Source of the DNA: Gordionus sp. m RMFG-2023
Taxonomy: Eukaryota; Nematomorpha; Gordioida; Chordodea; Parachordodidae
DNA length: 64,000 bases
Assembly: GCF_954871325.1 (NCBI RefSeq)
Contig: NC_088777.1
Coordinates: forward strand, 19,879,366-19,943,365
Reading direction: 5' to 3'
Positions 24,601 through 32,999 of this stretch are shown here, piece after piece. The stretch's first letter is position 1, and each line of letters starts with the position of its first letter. The notes beneath the pieces were generated by a model. It saw only the letters and a list, made by a program, of their open reading frames with translations, was not told the DNA's origin and did not search any database. The translations under genes were made by a program, and so were the position numbers.

Positions 24601-25066
24601 ATTTATTATTTGGGTAACTTGACCTTTGATATAAAATATAATGAGTTGGCGTATGATAAATACTTTTCATCGATAGGTGTACATCCCAATCATCTATCTG
24701 AGAGTTATTTTTTAAATTTTAAACTTCATTTGCTTTAATATAAATTGAGATAGTCCTATTTACCCTAGCTTAACATGCTCTATCTTAGATTTTTCCCCAC
24801 CCCCACCTCCGATTATAGTATATAAACATCCTCCCCCAACTCTATAATGAGAAAATTATTTATTTTACCTGTTATAAATATTTTAAAATATATAAGTCAA
24901 GGAATCAATATCAAATGATAATCCGCATAGGCGTAAGTCAGTTGTAATGCATCCTGGAGCTTTAAATGAACTGGATGTTATCGAAGAAGATATCAAAGAA
25001 ATTGAAATTGTTAAAGAGATTGTAAAAGATGTTCCATTTGAAGATGATGTGTATATTGGGCCATAA
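493..25066 (+). CDS. Class A (rhodopsin-like) GPCR gene, five exons, TM1 to C-terminus
   Basis: Seven-transmembrane receptor acting at the plasma membrane, coupling presumably to G proteins; ligand unknown. Joined exons: 493-610, 16479-16599, 20429-20543, 21274-21817 and 24897-25066. They total 1068 nt, divisible by three, and all four junctions keep phase. Visible marks: LSLADL in TM2, a TM3 cysteine (HLLCN) paired with an ECL2 cysteine (MICIWD), TRY in place of DRY at the end of TM3, a TM4 tryptophan followed by LPPD, GWGR in ECL2, the TM5 proline, LWGQY where CWxPY is usual in TM6, and NVFVY where NPxxY is usual in TM7. The third intracellular loop is long and charged; the tail carries RRKS and an acidic stretch. 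The style recalls melatonin-like or Tre1/moody-like orphan receptors, by inference only. Introns are 15868, 3829, 730 and 3079 bp and hold transposons. Whether protein starts at 379 or in an exon outside the window is undecided. Missing prolines in TM6 and TM7 are odd but occur in divergent receptors. Confidence 0.85.
1042..1190 (-). pseudogene. Unrecognised coding-like fragment
   Basis: The minus-strand frame reads about 45 residues with ordinary amino-acid composition, including FIQHWKAEIWREKDA and a terminal SFENNIIERLFK before a stop. It resembles the end of a real protein rather than a chance frame in AT-rich DNA. I cannot name the family. It sits inside the GPCR intron on the opposite strand and could be a transposon remnant or a last exon of a small nested gene. 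Confidence 0.3.
1461..1560 (+). mobile_element. Worn terminal sequence of a hAT element
   Basis: The stretch around GCGCTATCTTTTTTGGTA followed by a second GCGCTA motif closely follows the left end of the hAT at 50424-52994, including its subterminal AGTAGCGC-type motifs. No matching right end is found within 2 kb, so this is a solitary or truncated copy. Confidence 0.5.
2560..5038 (-). mobile_element. R2-like LINE copy A (N-terminal zinc finger, RT, restriction-like endonuclease), decayed
   Basis: Non-LTR retrotransposon read on the minus strand. The longest frame (5036 to 4263) opens with a CCHH-type finger (CLTCHK ... HLFKHGP) and enters the reverse transcriptase at STGPDGYRPSYF. Further fragments give GGIRPIAIGS, QQGDPLGP and a catalytic-loop version DLDDG where YxDDG is usual. 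The C-terminal part (about 2940-2560) has the CxxC...H...C knuckle and RPDGLTCTPW followed by WDETC, the endonuclease-type motif seen in copies B and C. Several frameshifts and stops separate the pieces; the last part of the endonuclease is missing. R2/CRE/HERO-type placement is an inference from domain order (finger, RT, knuckle, PD-containing endonuclease). It lies in GPCR intron 1. Confidence 0.8.
5039..8192. other. AT-rich intronic sequence without recognised genes
   Basis: I see no protein-coding frame, RNA gene or bounded repeat in this stretch. It is AT-rich with short homopolymer runs and lies in GPCR intron 1. Confidence 0.5.
8201..9306. mobile_element. hAT element with GAACGCGTTC subterminal palindromes, internally deleted
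   Basis: The ends are inverted repeats (TAGTGCTGTAAAC on the left, TAGTGTTGTAAAC read inward from the right). They are flanked by a perfect 8-bp direct duplication, GTTTATTG (8193-8200 and 9307-9314), as expected for hAT. Both subterminal regions contain many copies of the palindrome GAACGCGTTC and its halves, the probable transposase-binding sites. Inside, only the transposase C-terminus remains, on the minus strand. The element therefore looks non-autonomous. Confidence 0.9.
8524..8674 (-). pseudogene. hAT transposase dimerisation domain remnant
   Basis: The minus-strand frame reads FIKYNTAIPSSAPVERVF then SIANAVLSAKRSCLSDENF, the conserved C-terminal hAT dimerisation motif. The catalytic part of the transposase is absent, so this is a leftover of an internally deleted element. 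Confidence 0.85.
9315..9440 (+). repeat. Short direct repeats, about 35-bp unit
   Basis: Three imperfect copies of a unit containing ACAAAAACGTGGTAATAATT follow the hAT right end. The last copy has diverged. Confidence 0.5.
9594..12003 (-). mobile_element. R2-like LINE copy B, nearly full RT and endonuclease
   Basis: Best preserved of the four LINE copies. Reading down the minus strand: an upstream region at 12003-11800; RT fingers/palm with NNDIRPIAIGSTFGR, GVRIPGGCEAVVHL and IDFSNAYNTLSR; then IQQGDPLGSLFFCLG, the catalytic loop WYIDDGILGG, and a thumb region with GGLGLRSPSDLA. The C-terminal knuckle reads CSGCGSS ... HSLHCRSRKGR, and the endonuclease has RPDGISQIPW and WDYSCIDPLA. Frame changes near 11220 (mid-RT) and near 10083 (just after the knuckle) interrupt an otherwise open frame, and the 5' end with the N-terminal finger is missing. 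Family known role: target-primed reverse transcription. The copy is dead by truncation and frameshift but young enough that most motifs survive. Confidence 0.88.
12004..13420. other. AT-rich intron sequence with a possible SINE
   Basis: No protein-coding gene is recognised apart from the possible tRNA-like segment at 12286-12345. The open frames at 13000-13366 have no family features I can identify. Confidence 0.45.
12286..12345 (+). repeat. Possible tRNA-derived SINE head, degraded
   Basis: TGGACCTAGTGGTTAGA matches the A box of tRNA-derived promoters. About 40 bp downstream, AAATTCAAAACT sits where a B box would be, but its usual GGTTC has changed. The spacing fits a worn SINE or tRNA pseudogene better than a functional tRNA, because no acceptor stem can be drawn. 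Confidence 0.35.
13421..13674 (+). pseudogene. Merlin/IS1595-like transposase, first part
   Basis: The frame contains GHVIKIDESYIFKRK followed by WVVGGI, the first catalytic-aspartate region of the ISXO2/IS1595-like DDE transposases that Merlin elements encode. Upstream, CLKGLGQSTIGKIYK resembles the helical segment before it, but a stop separates the two. The frame is cut at 13675 by a hobo-like hAT insertion and resumes at 15534. Terminal repeats of the Merlin element are not visible. Confidence 0.75.
14058..14499. mobile_element. Small nested hAT relative with GGGCCGGGCC ends
   Basis: The left end reads TAGAGATCTGCA; the right end reads TGCAGATC. GGCCGGGCCGGGC motifs lie just inside. A 9-bp repeat ATACTTTAC flanks it (14049-14057 and 14500-14508); the outermost bases of the right end appear lost, so the exact boundary is uncertain by 2-3 bp. 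It sits inside the larger element of the same terminal type. Confidence 0.7.
14601..15229 (+). pseudogene. hobo/Hermes-type hAT transposase, N-terminal part, broken
   Basis: An opening MDAKLKKIGKKIK is followed after stops by a BED-finger start (YVSCNFC). The open frame 14954-15229 then contains CGRDLRSFDTIHGEGFVDC and YGNIDVKSIIPNPTTIS, which match the conserved hobo/Hermes segment between DNA-binding and catalytic domains. The catalytic and dimerisation parts are missing, so the element cannot be autonomous. Confidence 0.78.
15534..15658 (+). pseudogene. Merlin/IS1595-like transposase, continuation
   Basis: After the hAT insertion the frame resumes with two stops, then reads KIFIAKTEKRDKKTLLGI and INKHFHTDSTI. 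That is the expected segment after VVGGI in this transposase family (strand with R, then TLL, then the region before the second catalytic aspartate). The third catalytic residue is not reached. Confidence 0.7.
15659..16478. other. AT-rich end of GPCR intron 1
   Basis: No gene or bounded repeat seen. It ends at the acceptor TTTTAAAAG before the TM3 exon. Confidence 0.5.
16479..16599 (+). CDS. GPCR exon: ECL1 to end of TM3
   Basis: Encodes GLTIGHQVFLQNHLLCN, with the conserved TM3 cysteine, then TM3 ending IAVTR. It enters in phase 1 and leaves in phase 2; joined to the next exon it gives TRYLSIRYH, the DRY region. Two alternative acceptors a few codons downstream are also in frame. The chosen one gives the usual distance between the TM2 aspartate and the TM3 cysteine. 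Confidence 0.82.
16600..18764. other. GPCR intron 2, AT-rich, with simple repeats
   Basis: Around 16920-17080 a loose A-rich repeat contains several CTGCGGAAAAAA units. Between about 17975 and 18065 there is an imperfect inverted pair (GGCATAAATGTCC and GGACATTTATGTCC) that could fold as a hairpin or be the ends of a very small MITE. No coding region seen. Confidence 0.5.
18765..19165. mobile_element. hAT-like MITE, CAGGGATCCAAACC family, right terminus lost
   Basis: The left end CAGGGATCCAAACC is the same as that of the element at 61608-62445. The right side has the matching subterminal AACCGAACCGATATT but lacks the final GGATCCCTG. Even so, an exact 8-bp repeat GTATATTC flanks it (18757-18764 and 19166-19173), supporting these limits. 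No coding content. Confidence 0.72.
19174..20428. other. Remainder of GPCR intron 2
   Basis: AT-rich. A tandem duplication of about 42 bp containing CAATAAGTCGCATG lies near 19981-20060. Nothing else supported. Confidence 0.5.
20429..20543 (+). CDS. GPCR exon: ICL2 and TM4
   Basis: Encodes YLSIRYHATFID, then TM4 with its tryptophan (CVLIWIISFLLQ) and the LPPD that often follows TM4. It enters in phase 2 after acceptor AAAAAAG and leaves in phase 0 at donor GTATGA. Joined to the next exon it gives LPPDVGWGR. Confidence 0.85.
20544..21273. other. GPCR intron 3
   Basis: A 730-bp AT-rich intron. A short frame after a TTTTTTGCAG-type acceptor near 20991 reads about 38 residues but is not needed for the receptor; I assign it no function. 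Confidence 0.6.
21274..21817 (+). CDS. GPCR exon: ECL2, TM5, ICL3, TM6, TM7
   Basis: Opens with VGWGRNVFD and the ECL2 cysteine. TM5 has its proline and a tyrosine near the cytoplasmic end. ICL3 is about 90 residues, rich in Lys, Asp and Asn. TM6 reads LWGQY where a CWxPY-type motif is common. TM7 reads NVFVYISNSSFR. The frame runs on to a stop at 21858, but the donor at 21818 joins in phase to the exon at 24897, so the last 13 codons of the open frame are probably intron. Confidence 0.88.
21818..24896. other. GPCR intron 4
   Basis: Mostly AT-rich. It contains long G tracts at 22534-22548 (15 G) and 22882-22892 (11 G) with short C runs between, probably the ends of an unplaced G-rich repeat. 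A 68-codon frame at 23276-23482 has no recognised family. Nothing else supported. Confidence 0.5.
24897..25066 (+). CDS. GPCR last exon: cytoplasmic tail
   Basis: After acceptor TATAAG the frame completes a valine codon and reads KESISNDNPHRRKSVVMHPG, then an acidic tail ending EDDVYIGP and a stop. RRKS is a basophilic-kinase-type site. Assignment rests on phase, position and a composition typical of receptor tails; the sequence itself is not conserved enough to prove it. Confidence 0.7.
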
Positions 25067-26596
25067 GCCATTTAATTCTTGTTTTAAACTTTTATAATCT
25101 CATAGCATTAAAATTACCCTTAGCCTCAATTAATAAAAATATATTCTTTCTAATTATATTTAAAAAATTTATTTATGTCTATTCTATAATTATGAAGGTC
25201 ACTATCCTAATTTATTATAATACTCAATCCTATTCATACATCTCCTATAATAAATATTATATTCATTTTAATTCAGAAAAACAATCAAATACATTTTATA
25301 TAATCTAGGTACCTTTTCAGCATATAAAGATTGTGTTTAGATATTTTTTTCTTAATCTGGTTAAAATCGTCTACATCAACCATTTTTTTCATCTGAATTT
25401 TAAATATATTATTTAATAAATATTGACTGATTGAAGGTTTAAAAAGAAATAATAGAACTTCCCAAACAGCTAGTTAATTTTTTTTACCTCCTTTCTTTTC
25501 CTGTACATATGTTTATCTAATAAAGTTTTTCATTATTTATTATGTCTAACCACAACATTATTGCTTATTCACTTCTGATTCTATTCATAAATTTCCTTGA
25601 TTACTATAGTTTTTTGAAAATAAATTCGATTTTTAAAATGTTAAATAAATAGACATTATATACAGCGTTATGAGTGGTGAGGATGAGGGATAAGCATTTA
25701 AGGGGGGGGGGGGGGGGTAGACTAGGGGAGGATAAATTTATTGGAGGGTTATCTATTAAAATTTAAGATGAAATAGGGCAAAATATATTGATATAAAGAT
25801 TAATAATTTTATTATAAACATATCATTATAAAATGATATTGTGCTCATCGACATCTATATATTGCACACAATCATAGTCATTATTTTCCAAATAAATCAA
25901 TTTCTGCATCACTTTCTGCTATCCAATGAAATTTAAAGAATTTAGAAATTCAATCAGTAAACTCATATTTCATTGTAAATGTGGGGTTTTTTAATTGAAT
26001 TAATATTCTAAATCATCATAATAATAATCAAAATAGAATGTAATATAAAATTAATGAACTTATAATAATATTTTATATAGCATTATCACATTTCCCCACA
26101 CTTAGATTTTAAAACTCGTCTAGATAAATATTATGAAAATATTTATCTACATTCATTCTTTTCATGTATATTTTCCGCCAAATCAATAACTTGAACCAAA
26201 TCTAAATTTGGTTTTTGTAAATTTCTACAAAGTAGTGAGCTAAAAATAATTTATTGATGCAACTAGCAGCAATGATAAACTCTGATTGATCAATTGAATT
26301 CAATAATGATATCGCTGCTAACGACACATTACTTTTTTTCATGCTCAGCCTTATTTATAAATTATCGTTTGATTTCAATCTCTTTGACTAAATATTTTTA
26401 CATTTTATTAATATTTTTGAATAATATGTTGGAAAATTGATATTCAAATATTTGTAAAATTTTGATTAGTGGGGGGGGGGGGGGTCTGGGGGGTGGGGGT
26501 AAAATTTTTATTAGCTTAAAATGATATTTATGAAAATAGTCAAATTTGTGATGGGGGGGGGGAATTTCCCCCTTTCCCACCATTGGTTACGCGCCT
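25067..26596. other. AT-rich intergenic sequence with G tracts
   Basis: Long G runs at 25702-25717, 26471-26484 and 26553-26562. Immediately before 26597 the sequence GGTTACGCGCCTG resembles the reverse complement of a CAGG(C/G)GCGTA-type element end. No mate was found. No genes seen. Confidence 0.5.
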
Positions 26597-28378
26597 GTTA
26601 ATAAAATATATTTTTACTGACTCGAACCTTGCGCTATATCGTTAAAGAACTTTATTCTTTGCATGGTGCTCCTTGGGTGGTGGACTAGAAAAAGATGACT
26701 ACCTGTTGTGACGACTATCTAACCTATAGAGACTGCTTTACCTATTGAAATGACTACCTTATCTATTGAAATCACTACCTATTGTGTATCTAACCTATAG
26801 AGACTGCTTAACCTATAGAGATGACTACCTATTGAGATGACTATCTTATCTATTGTGACTGCCTAAGCTATTAATATCCTATGCCTAATATACTGAGATG
26901 ACCAAGAATCAAACCTTAGTACGTTCTTTCATGCAAAAAGCTTCTTTCTTTATGGTGTCCCGGCTCTGGATGTTGGACTGGAATATGATAACCAGCACCT
27001 AACCTAATGTGACAACCTAGGAAGAACTGATATGGAAGTTGAACGATAGGTTATGAATTCTATTTTGTGAGACCAATGATGATTACTTATTATTCTAATC
27101 CACGTAAGAAGAAAAGTTATTAAAAATTAAAATTTTATGCCAGGATAAAGGCATGCTATAAATTTTTAAAATCACTAAAATGTAAAATCGTAATGGATAT
27201 ATTTGAACACACAAAAAGCCTTTAAAAAATTATTTATTTAAATTCTTAGTGAAATATTATTTTTGTTTTCTTGAATGATGACCAATTGTTGTAAATTAAC
27301 AACTAATCCTAAAAATGAATTCTTAGATATAATTAAATATAAACCATTATAAATCCTAAACAAGAAGATAAAACTTTAATTTTAAATATATTAAAGTGTA
27401 ATTAAAACATATGAATTAAAAGGAATTGATTTAAATAACCCTTATAAGTAATACTTAATATGATAAAAATGTTTTTGAAATAAAGCTTTTGAAGACAAAA
27501 GGTTATGTAAAAATTAAACATCATTATTTTAGAAAAATATTGTGTGAAATTAAAATTTTTTTTTAAGATAGGGAAATGTGCATAATATTTGCATATTTTA
27601 ACCTCGGAGATTGAAAATAAATAAAAATAAATTAAATATTAAAACGCTACTAATTAAATATTAAAACTCTACTAATAAAAAAATGTAAAACGCAAAAAAT
27701 ATAAAACGCATAAAACGCTAAAAGTATAAAACGCTATGATTAACTTAACACCTAAAAAATAATATAATAATTTATCATTCCTTATTCTGGATTAAAATTT
27801 TATTCCTTATTCCATAAATTATCATTCCTTATTACATATTTTATTGTTCCAAAATTCAAAATTTTATTCGTGCGTATTATTCATACATTTGATTTGATCA
27901 ACTATTCCAAATTATATATTCCGATTTATTCCAAATTCCAATATTCGACTGGATTAATTATAAAAAATGATAAAATTTACGATATGGATATCAAGATTGT
28001 GATTAAACAAACCAAAGTGCAAAATCGAATTAATCAAACCAACGATTGGGACAAGCCAAATTGATAAACCACTTGGACAACAAACTCTCATGACTTCTCC
28101 GATGAAATTATCAGAAGAGGGAGAATGTTGCATTATTCAAATATTATTATTTATTACTATGTAATTTTTAGTATTTGTTATAATCTAATTTTATTTTATA
28201 AACGGCGTAACCTTACTTTTTTTATATTATTTTACTTTTTGTTTTTCGTTTGTATTCTAATTTATATTTATAGAAAATGTATTTATACCTTAAGAAAAGA
28301 AAAAGAAATTAGTTAATAAAATATATTTTTACTGACTCGAACCTCGCGCTATATCGTTAAAGAACTTTATTCTTTGCA
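26597..28378 (+). mobile_element. LTR retrotransposon fossil
   Basis: A 253-bp 3' LTR (28126-28378, TG...CA) directly follows a purine tract (AGAAGAGGGAGAA). The last 68 bp of the same LTR recur at 26597-26664 with a single visible difference, marking what remains of the 5' LTR. The near identity suggests a fairly recent insertion. The interior is short, has lost nearly all coding sequence and includes a minisatellite. The element is broken; family (Ty1/copia or Ty3/gypsy) undecided. Confidence 0.7.
26690..26885 (+). repeat. Minisatellite of about 20-bp units
   Basis: Irregular repeats built from GACTACCTATTG, ACTATCTAACCTATAGA and close variants lie just after the 5' LTR remnant. Confidence 0.7.
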
Positions 28379-28398
28379 TATATCATTTAGGGTTGTAG

Positions 28399-28551
28399 AT
28401 GAAAGTGATGACGGATGAACAAAGCAGTGTACAAAACACATTACGTCATGATAAAGATGATATGCCTATGTCTTGGGATACTGGTAAAAGAAGAACGCAA
28501 ATATTTCTGTCAATGTCAGCATTGTTATCCCCCTCTAAAATAGAATCATGA
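28399..28551 (+). CDS. Unrecognised 50-residue ORF
   Basis: Begins MKVMTDEQSSVQNTLRHDKD and contains MSWDTGKRRTQIF. Composition is not that of AT-rich noise. I do not recognise a family. It lies directly downstream of the 3' LTR and could be an exon of a host gene or a transposon fragment. Confidence 0.3.
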   Translation: MKVMTDEQSSVQNTLRHDKDDMPMSWDTGKRRTQIFLSMSALLSPSKIES

Positions 28552-28575
28552 ACGACAATGTTAACTCAACCATAA

Positions 28576-28719
28576 AACGGTCGTAAGTATTGTTTTAAAG
28601 GCCACGACAGAACTACTGCATATTTTTCCATTAATGATGAAATTGGCCGTACTGTACATTCAAGTTTGAACATTCCTCTTATTATTCATGAAAGTTTTTC
28701 AGAGAATCGGATAAAGTAA
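28576..28719 (+). pseudogene. Unrecognised coding-like fragment
   Basis: The frame after a TAA reads NGRKYCFKGHDRTTAYFSIN and continues through EIGRTVHSSLNIPLII to a stop. It has no start codon of its own and follows the previous ORF closely; the two may be exons or frame-shifted pieces of one sequence. Family unknown. Confidence 0.3.
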
Positions 28720-29571
28720 TATTTATATTAACATTTAGTGAAGTGAATGATAGTACAGAATTAAATGTTTATATTTGTTAAAAAATAGGCGGAGGTATAG
28801 GGATTGTGGTAGTGGTGATAGTATAATTTGGAGAACTGGGTGAAAATATAATAAACATAAAACATAAGACAAAAAAAATAAAATAAACCTCCAGATGAGT
28901 TCATTTCAAGCATAGTTCTTTATTATTTTGTCTACCAGTAACTCTAGAACGGGTAAGGCGTTTGTTTAATCGTCATTATTTTCTTTGCTTATTTTTAATA
29001 ATAGATTCATCATGTTTTGTAGAAATGTGAGGGATTAGGGTTAGCCTAGACAAATAAAGAAATCAAGCAAAAATATAAATAAACTATTGTTGAAATTAAA
29101 CAAACATTAAAATAATGTAAAACCGTGTGTGGCATCTATTTCTATAATAAAGAGAGTTCTATCGAGCACTAGTGGGTTGATGAAGGATCAAAGTAAGCAA
29201 AATTTAGTATTGATGGCTTGTGAAAAAAATTAACACACAAATCCTTTAATTCATTTATGTTAAAATTTAAAAATAAAAATCGTCGTATTATATTAAAATA
29301 TTATTTTGTATGTTCATATTATGTAATATTTTGTATTCATATAACATTAATATTTAATAAAAATAGCGAAAACTATAAATTATCGTGTTATACTATAGAT
29401 TTTATTCGGTAAAAAAAATTAAAACATGTACATGAACATTTATATACACTATTGAATTAAAAATATATATTAAAAACAAAAAAATCAATATAAAAACATA
29501 TAATTAAAAGAAGGGAAATTAAGAAAAAAAAAATTAAAAAATTATTTAAAAAAAAAAAGAGGGATATCTAA

Positions 29572-30270
29572 TTAGGTGTGGTCCACGGGGCTTAATGACC
29601 CATGAATGGATATACAGTTTGAACGGCAGATTTCGATTGAAATCCTTTGGCGGAGGTAGAAACCTTCTTTCGGATCACCTGTGATTAATCGTAACCTTTG
29701 CTCTATTGTTTTGAATAATTTTAAGGCTTGGGGTCTGAATGATAAACAGGTGTCTGAGACTACCGGAGCGAATAAAATATTATTAAGGTGGCAATATTTA
29801 TTTGTTTTTGTATTCTCCGCTTTTGAGATGGAGTTGGCAGAAAAAGATCTGGCAAAACGATCAACGCAGGTATAGTCCCAAGCGAGAGGTAAACCTTGGT
29901 TCCAAGGAACTAACGTCAAACCATCCGGTCTGGTTTGATTATCGGAGCTAAGACCTGTAGGTTCCAGTGTGGATGGAGTATTTGTATATCTCAGCGTTCT
30001 ATTGATTATTGAATTAATGGCATAATTTCTAGGAAGTCTGCCTTTTGAGAAACGACAGTGTAGGGGGTGGTGTCCTAGACTATCAATGTGAGATTCACAT
30101 AGGACACAAGTCGTAGGGGTTACGATATCGCAGCCTAAGCGAAGGCCTATAGCTATTCTGAGTTCTTCGTTGGTAAGTAGTAGGCCTAGATTAGAGCTAG
30201 GGATAGTTTCTAACCATTCATATCCAAGATGGCATATGAGTGGAGCTGGATTTATTTGATCATGCATAAT
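29572..30270 (-). mobile_element. R2-like LINE copy C, 3' fragment (knuckle and endonuclease)
   Basis: Open minus-strand frame of about 230 codons. It starts near GYEWLETIPSSNLGLLL, carries the knuckle CVLCESH ... HHPLHCRFSKGR, the endonuclease motif RPDGLTLVPW with WDYTCVDRFA, and ends LSPVDHT and a stop. There is no internal stop, so this is a cleanly 5'-truncated copy, a common outcome of LINE insertion. The frame extends upstream into unrelated sequence to 30333. Confidence 0.85.
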
Positions 30271-30437
30271 TATTTGTTTTATTTTAAAAAAATATTGCCC
30301 CCCCCCTTCCCCTAAGTAAGCAGTTGACCCCAAAATTCCTGGCTACGGCCCTGACTAAGGCTATCTTATTTTTATATATATGAAAAAATAATCATCTAAT
30401 TGACATTTTATTTCGCACCTATCATCTTACCTGTCAT
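30271..30437. other. Junction sequence with a TIR-like motif
   Basis: A C-rich run and TCCTGGCTACGGCCCTG (about 30342-30358) look like the right end of a CAGGGCCGTAGCC-type DNA transposon. Its left end is not seen. Confidence 0.4.
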
Positions 30438-30447
30438 ATCTAATAGC

Positions 30448-30570
30448 GGTGTAACTAAACTGAGAATTGACAGGTAAACTGAGAATGGACAGGTAAACTG
30501 ATAATGGACAGGTAAAATGAGAATTGACAGGTAAACTGAGAATGGACAGGTAAAATGAGAATTGACAGGT
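30448..30570 (+). repeat. 18-bp minisatellite at the left end of the outer foldback element
   Basis: About seven copies of AACTGAGAATTGACAGGT with AATGGACAGG variants. Two to three weaker inverted copies form the right end at 42360-42423. Confidence 0.85.
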
Positions 30571-30879
30571 AAAATTTATTTTTATTTTATAGCTTATCAA
30601 TTTTATTATATAAATCAAATTTATCCATTATTAATTTTATCTAAATTAATAAAATAGAATATAGAAGAAATTGTAGTCCATAAATTTAAAATATGTATAG
30701 AACAGATATGTTACATAGAAAATATAACATACATAATAAATCTTAAAAATCATAAATATATTTCCGTTAGATGGCGTAATATATTAAAAATTTAGTTTTT
30801 AATTTAAAAAAAATGAATTATAAGAGCATAATTATTTACATTGGATTAATTTATTTGGTGATGTCAATTTTCAGTTTAG

Positions 30880-31870
30880 TCAAAAAATTTTAAATTTTTG
30901 GGATTTTAAAAATATTTTATTTTTTTGACTCATTTTGTGTAAACTTACTCATATAAACATAAAATGAAAAAAATTTTAAGTTTCCATCCTTATTTTTTGA
31001 GTTATGATGTCGATTCTCAGTTTAGTCAAATTTTTGGGATTTTAAAAATATTTATTTTTTTGACTCATTTTGTGTAAACTAACTTGTATAATTGTATAAA
31101 CATAAAATGAAAAAAATTTATAGTTTCCATCATTTATTTTTGAGTTATGATGTCAATTCTCAGTTTAGTCAAAATTTTTTAGATTTTTGAGATTTTAAAA
31201 ATATTTTATTTTTTTGACTCATTTTGTGTAAACTCACTCATATAAACAAAATGAAAAAAATTTTAAGTTTCCATCATTATATTTTGAGTTATGATGTCAA
31301 TTCTAAGTTTAGTCAAAATTTTTTAGATTTTTGGAATTTTAAAAATATTTTATTTTTTTGACTCATTTTGTGTAAACTTACTCATATAAACATAAAATGA
31401 AAAAAATTTTATGTTTCCATCATTATTTTTTGAGTTATGATGTCAATTCTCAGTTTAGTCAAAATTTTTTAGATTATTGGGATTTTAAAATTATTTTATT
31501 TTTTGACTCATTTTATGTAAACTAACTTAAAATGAAAAAAATTATAAGTTTCCATCATTATTTTTTGAATTATCATGTCAATTTTCAGTTTAGACAAAAA
31601 TTTTTAGATTTTTGGGATTTTAAAAATATTTTATTTTTTGACTCATTTTGTGTAAACTTACTCATTCATATAAACATAAAATGAAAAAAATTTTAAGTTT
31701 CCATCATTATTTTTTGAGTTACGATATCAATTCTCAGTTTAGTCAAAAAAATTTAGATTTTTGGGATTTTAAAAATATTTTATTTTTTTGACTCATTTTG
31801 TGAAACTTACTCATATAAACATAAAATGAATAAAATTTTAAGTTTTCGTCATTATTTTTTGAGTTATAAC
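30880..31870 (+). repeat. Left arm: satellite of 135-148-bp units, about 7 copies
   Basis: Each unit runs from GTCAATTCTCAGTTTAGTC through a TTTTTTTGACTCATTTTGTG core to TTCCATCATTATTTTTTGAG. Unit starts are near 31007, 31151, 31295, 31441, 31576 and 31724. Units differ by small indels. Confidence 0.9.
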
Positions 31871-32132
31871 CAAATAAGAAATCTCTCATTTTTCACAATT
31901 TCTTAACGCATTATAGTAACGATGAAGAATTTCCATATTGTCAATATTTGGCTGAGGCTCAAGTAATTCTAAAATATGATGATTTTTAATTTGCTTTTCT
32001 TTAAAAAATAAATTATATTCGATACTCTTGGCTTTCCAGTCCAGGGTCCGCAATCATCCTCTAAGACTGATTTTTTGCTAACATTTTTTAATATTTTAAA
32101 TTTATTATTAATTACAAAAACTTTATTATTTT

Positions 32133-32504
32133 TTACCCGGGTAATAAATTCAATACTTTTATAGGATGTAAAAATAGAGACATTAATTCATCAGTTTTTA
32201 AATATTTACCAAATTTATTAAAACCTTCCCCTGCCATAGAACTATCTTCAATAGGGGTAGTTTTAATGTCTAAAGCTCTTTTAGACGGATAAAATGCTAT
32301 AGATGTCGAAAGCTGATTGGACGGAGAAAGTGATATATATAAATATTCGGCAAAATTTTTAGATTGAGCTTCAATTGGATTTTTTAACTCTTCATACAAA
32401 ATTAGTAGGTTTAAATACAATAGACGGAGAGGATGTTCTAGAGAGAGGAAATACTCTAGGTGGAGACGGTGTTCATAACTTTTTCCCATATCTGTAAATA
32501 ACAT
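32133..32504 (-). CDS. Unrecognised 123-residue ORF in the outer foldback centre
   Basis: The minus-strand frame reads MLFTDMGKSYEHRLHLEYF, then LYLNLLILYEELKNPIEA and GEGFNKFGKYLKTDELMSLF. It has balanced composition and length, unlike chance frames nearby, and sits in the only unique part of the outer element between its two arms, so it probably belongs to that element. A frame upstream (32695-32456) overlaps its start, so an intron or frameshift may separate further coding sequence. I cannot assign a family or role. Confidence 0.4.
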   Translation of the reverse strand: MLFTDMGKSYEHRLHLEYFLSLEHPLRLLYLNLLILYEELKNPIEAQSKNFAEYLYISLSPSNQLSTSIAFYPSKRALDIKTTPIEDSSMAGEGFNKFGKYLKTDELMSLFLHPIKVLNLLPG

Positions 32505-32999
32505 TTATTAAATGGTGAATAAAATATTATGTAAGTGCAATAATATTTCAAATGTACCGTTTTATGTAATGTATACATTACATATTTACTAATTTTATAA
32601 AAATTATTAACTTTTAAAAACTTTGAAATTTGTTTGAGTCCCACTTCAGTTTTTATATTTAATTTATACAATATGTAAAAATTATTTAAAGCCACAGGTG
32701 TGCAACATAATTATGTAAGTCATTTAATCTAAACAAAATTAATAAACATTTGACCGGAACCATATTCATTAAAAAACAATAGTAGTTCAGAAAAAAAGAG
32801 AATTGTACGGTTCTTCATATCCTAATTTACACAAGATAGACTTTTTAAGAACACCCAATGGTCTATTTTAAGACCAATGAATACCCAACGACCCTTTTAA
32901 GGGCCCCTAAATTTTAATCTAAATAAACTAGTTTTCCGATTCAATAACAACTATAAATTAATGCATTTATTTATGAGTCAAAAAAATAAATATTTTAAA

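Larger units (their letters stand above)
28379..29571. other. Intergenic, two short ORFs then AT-rich sequence
   Basis: Besides the two ORFs listed separately, the stretch is AT-rich with no recognised content. Confidence 0.5.

Noticed and set aside
26398-26583. Proline-rich frame PPPPRPPPPP
   Set aside because: Produced by G tracts read on the minus strand.
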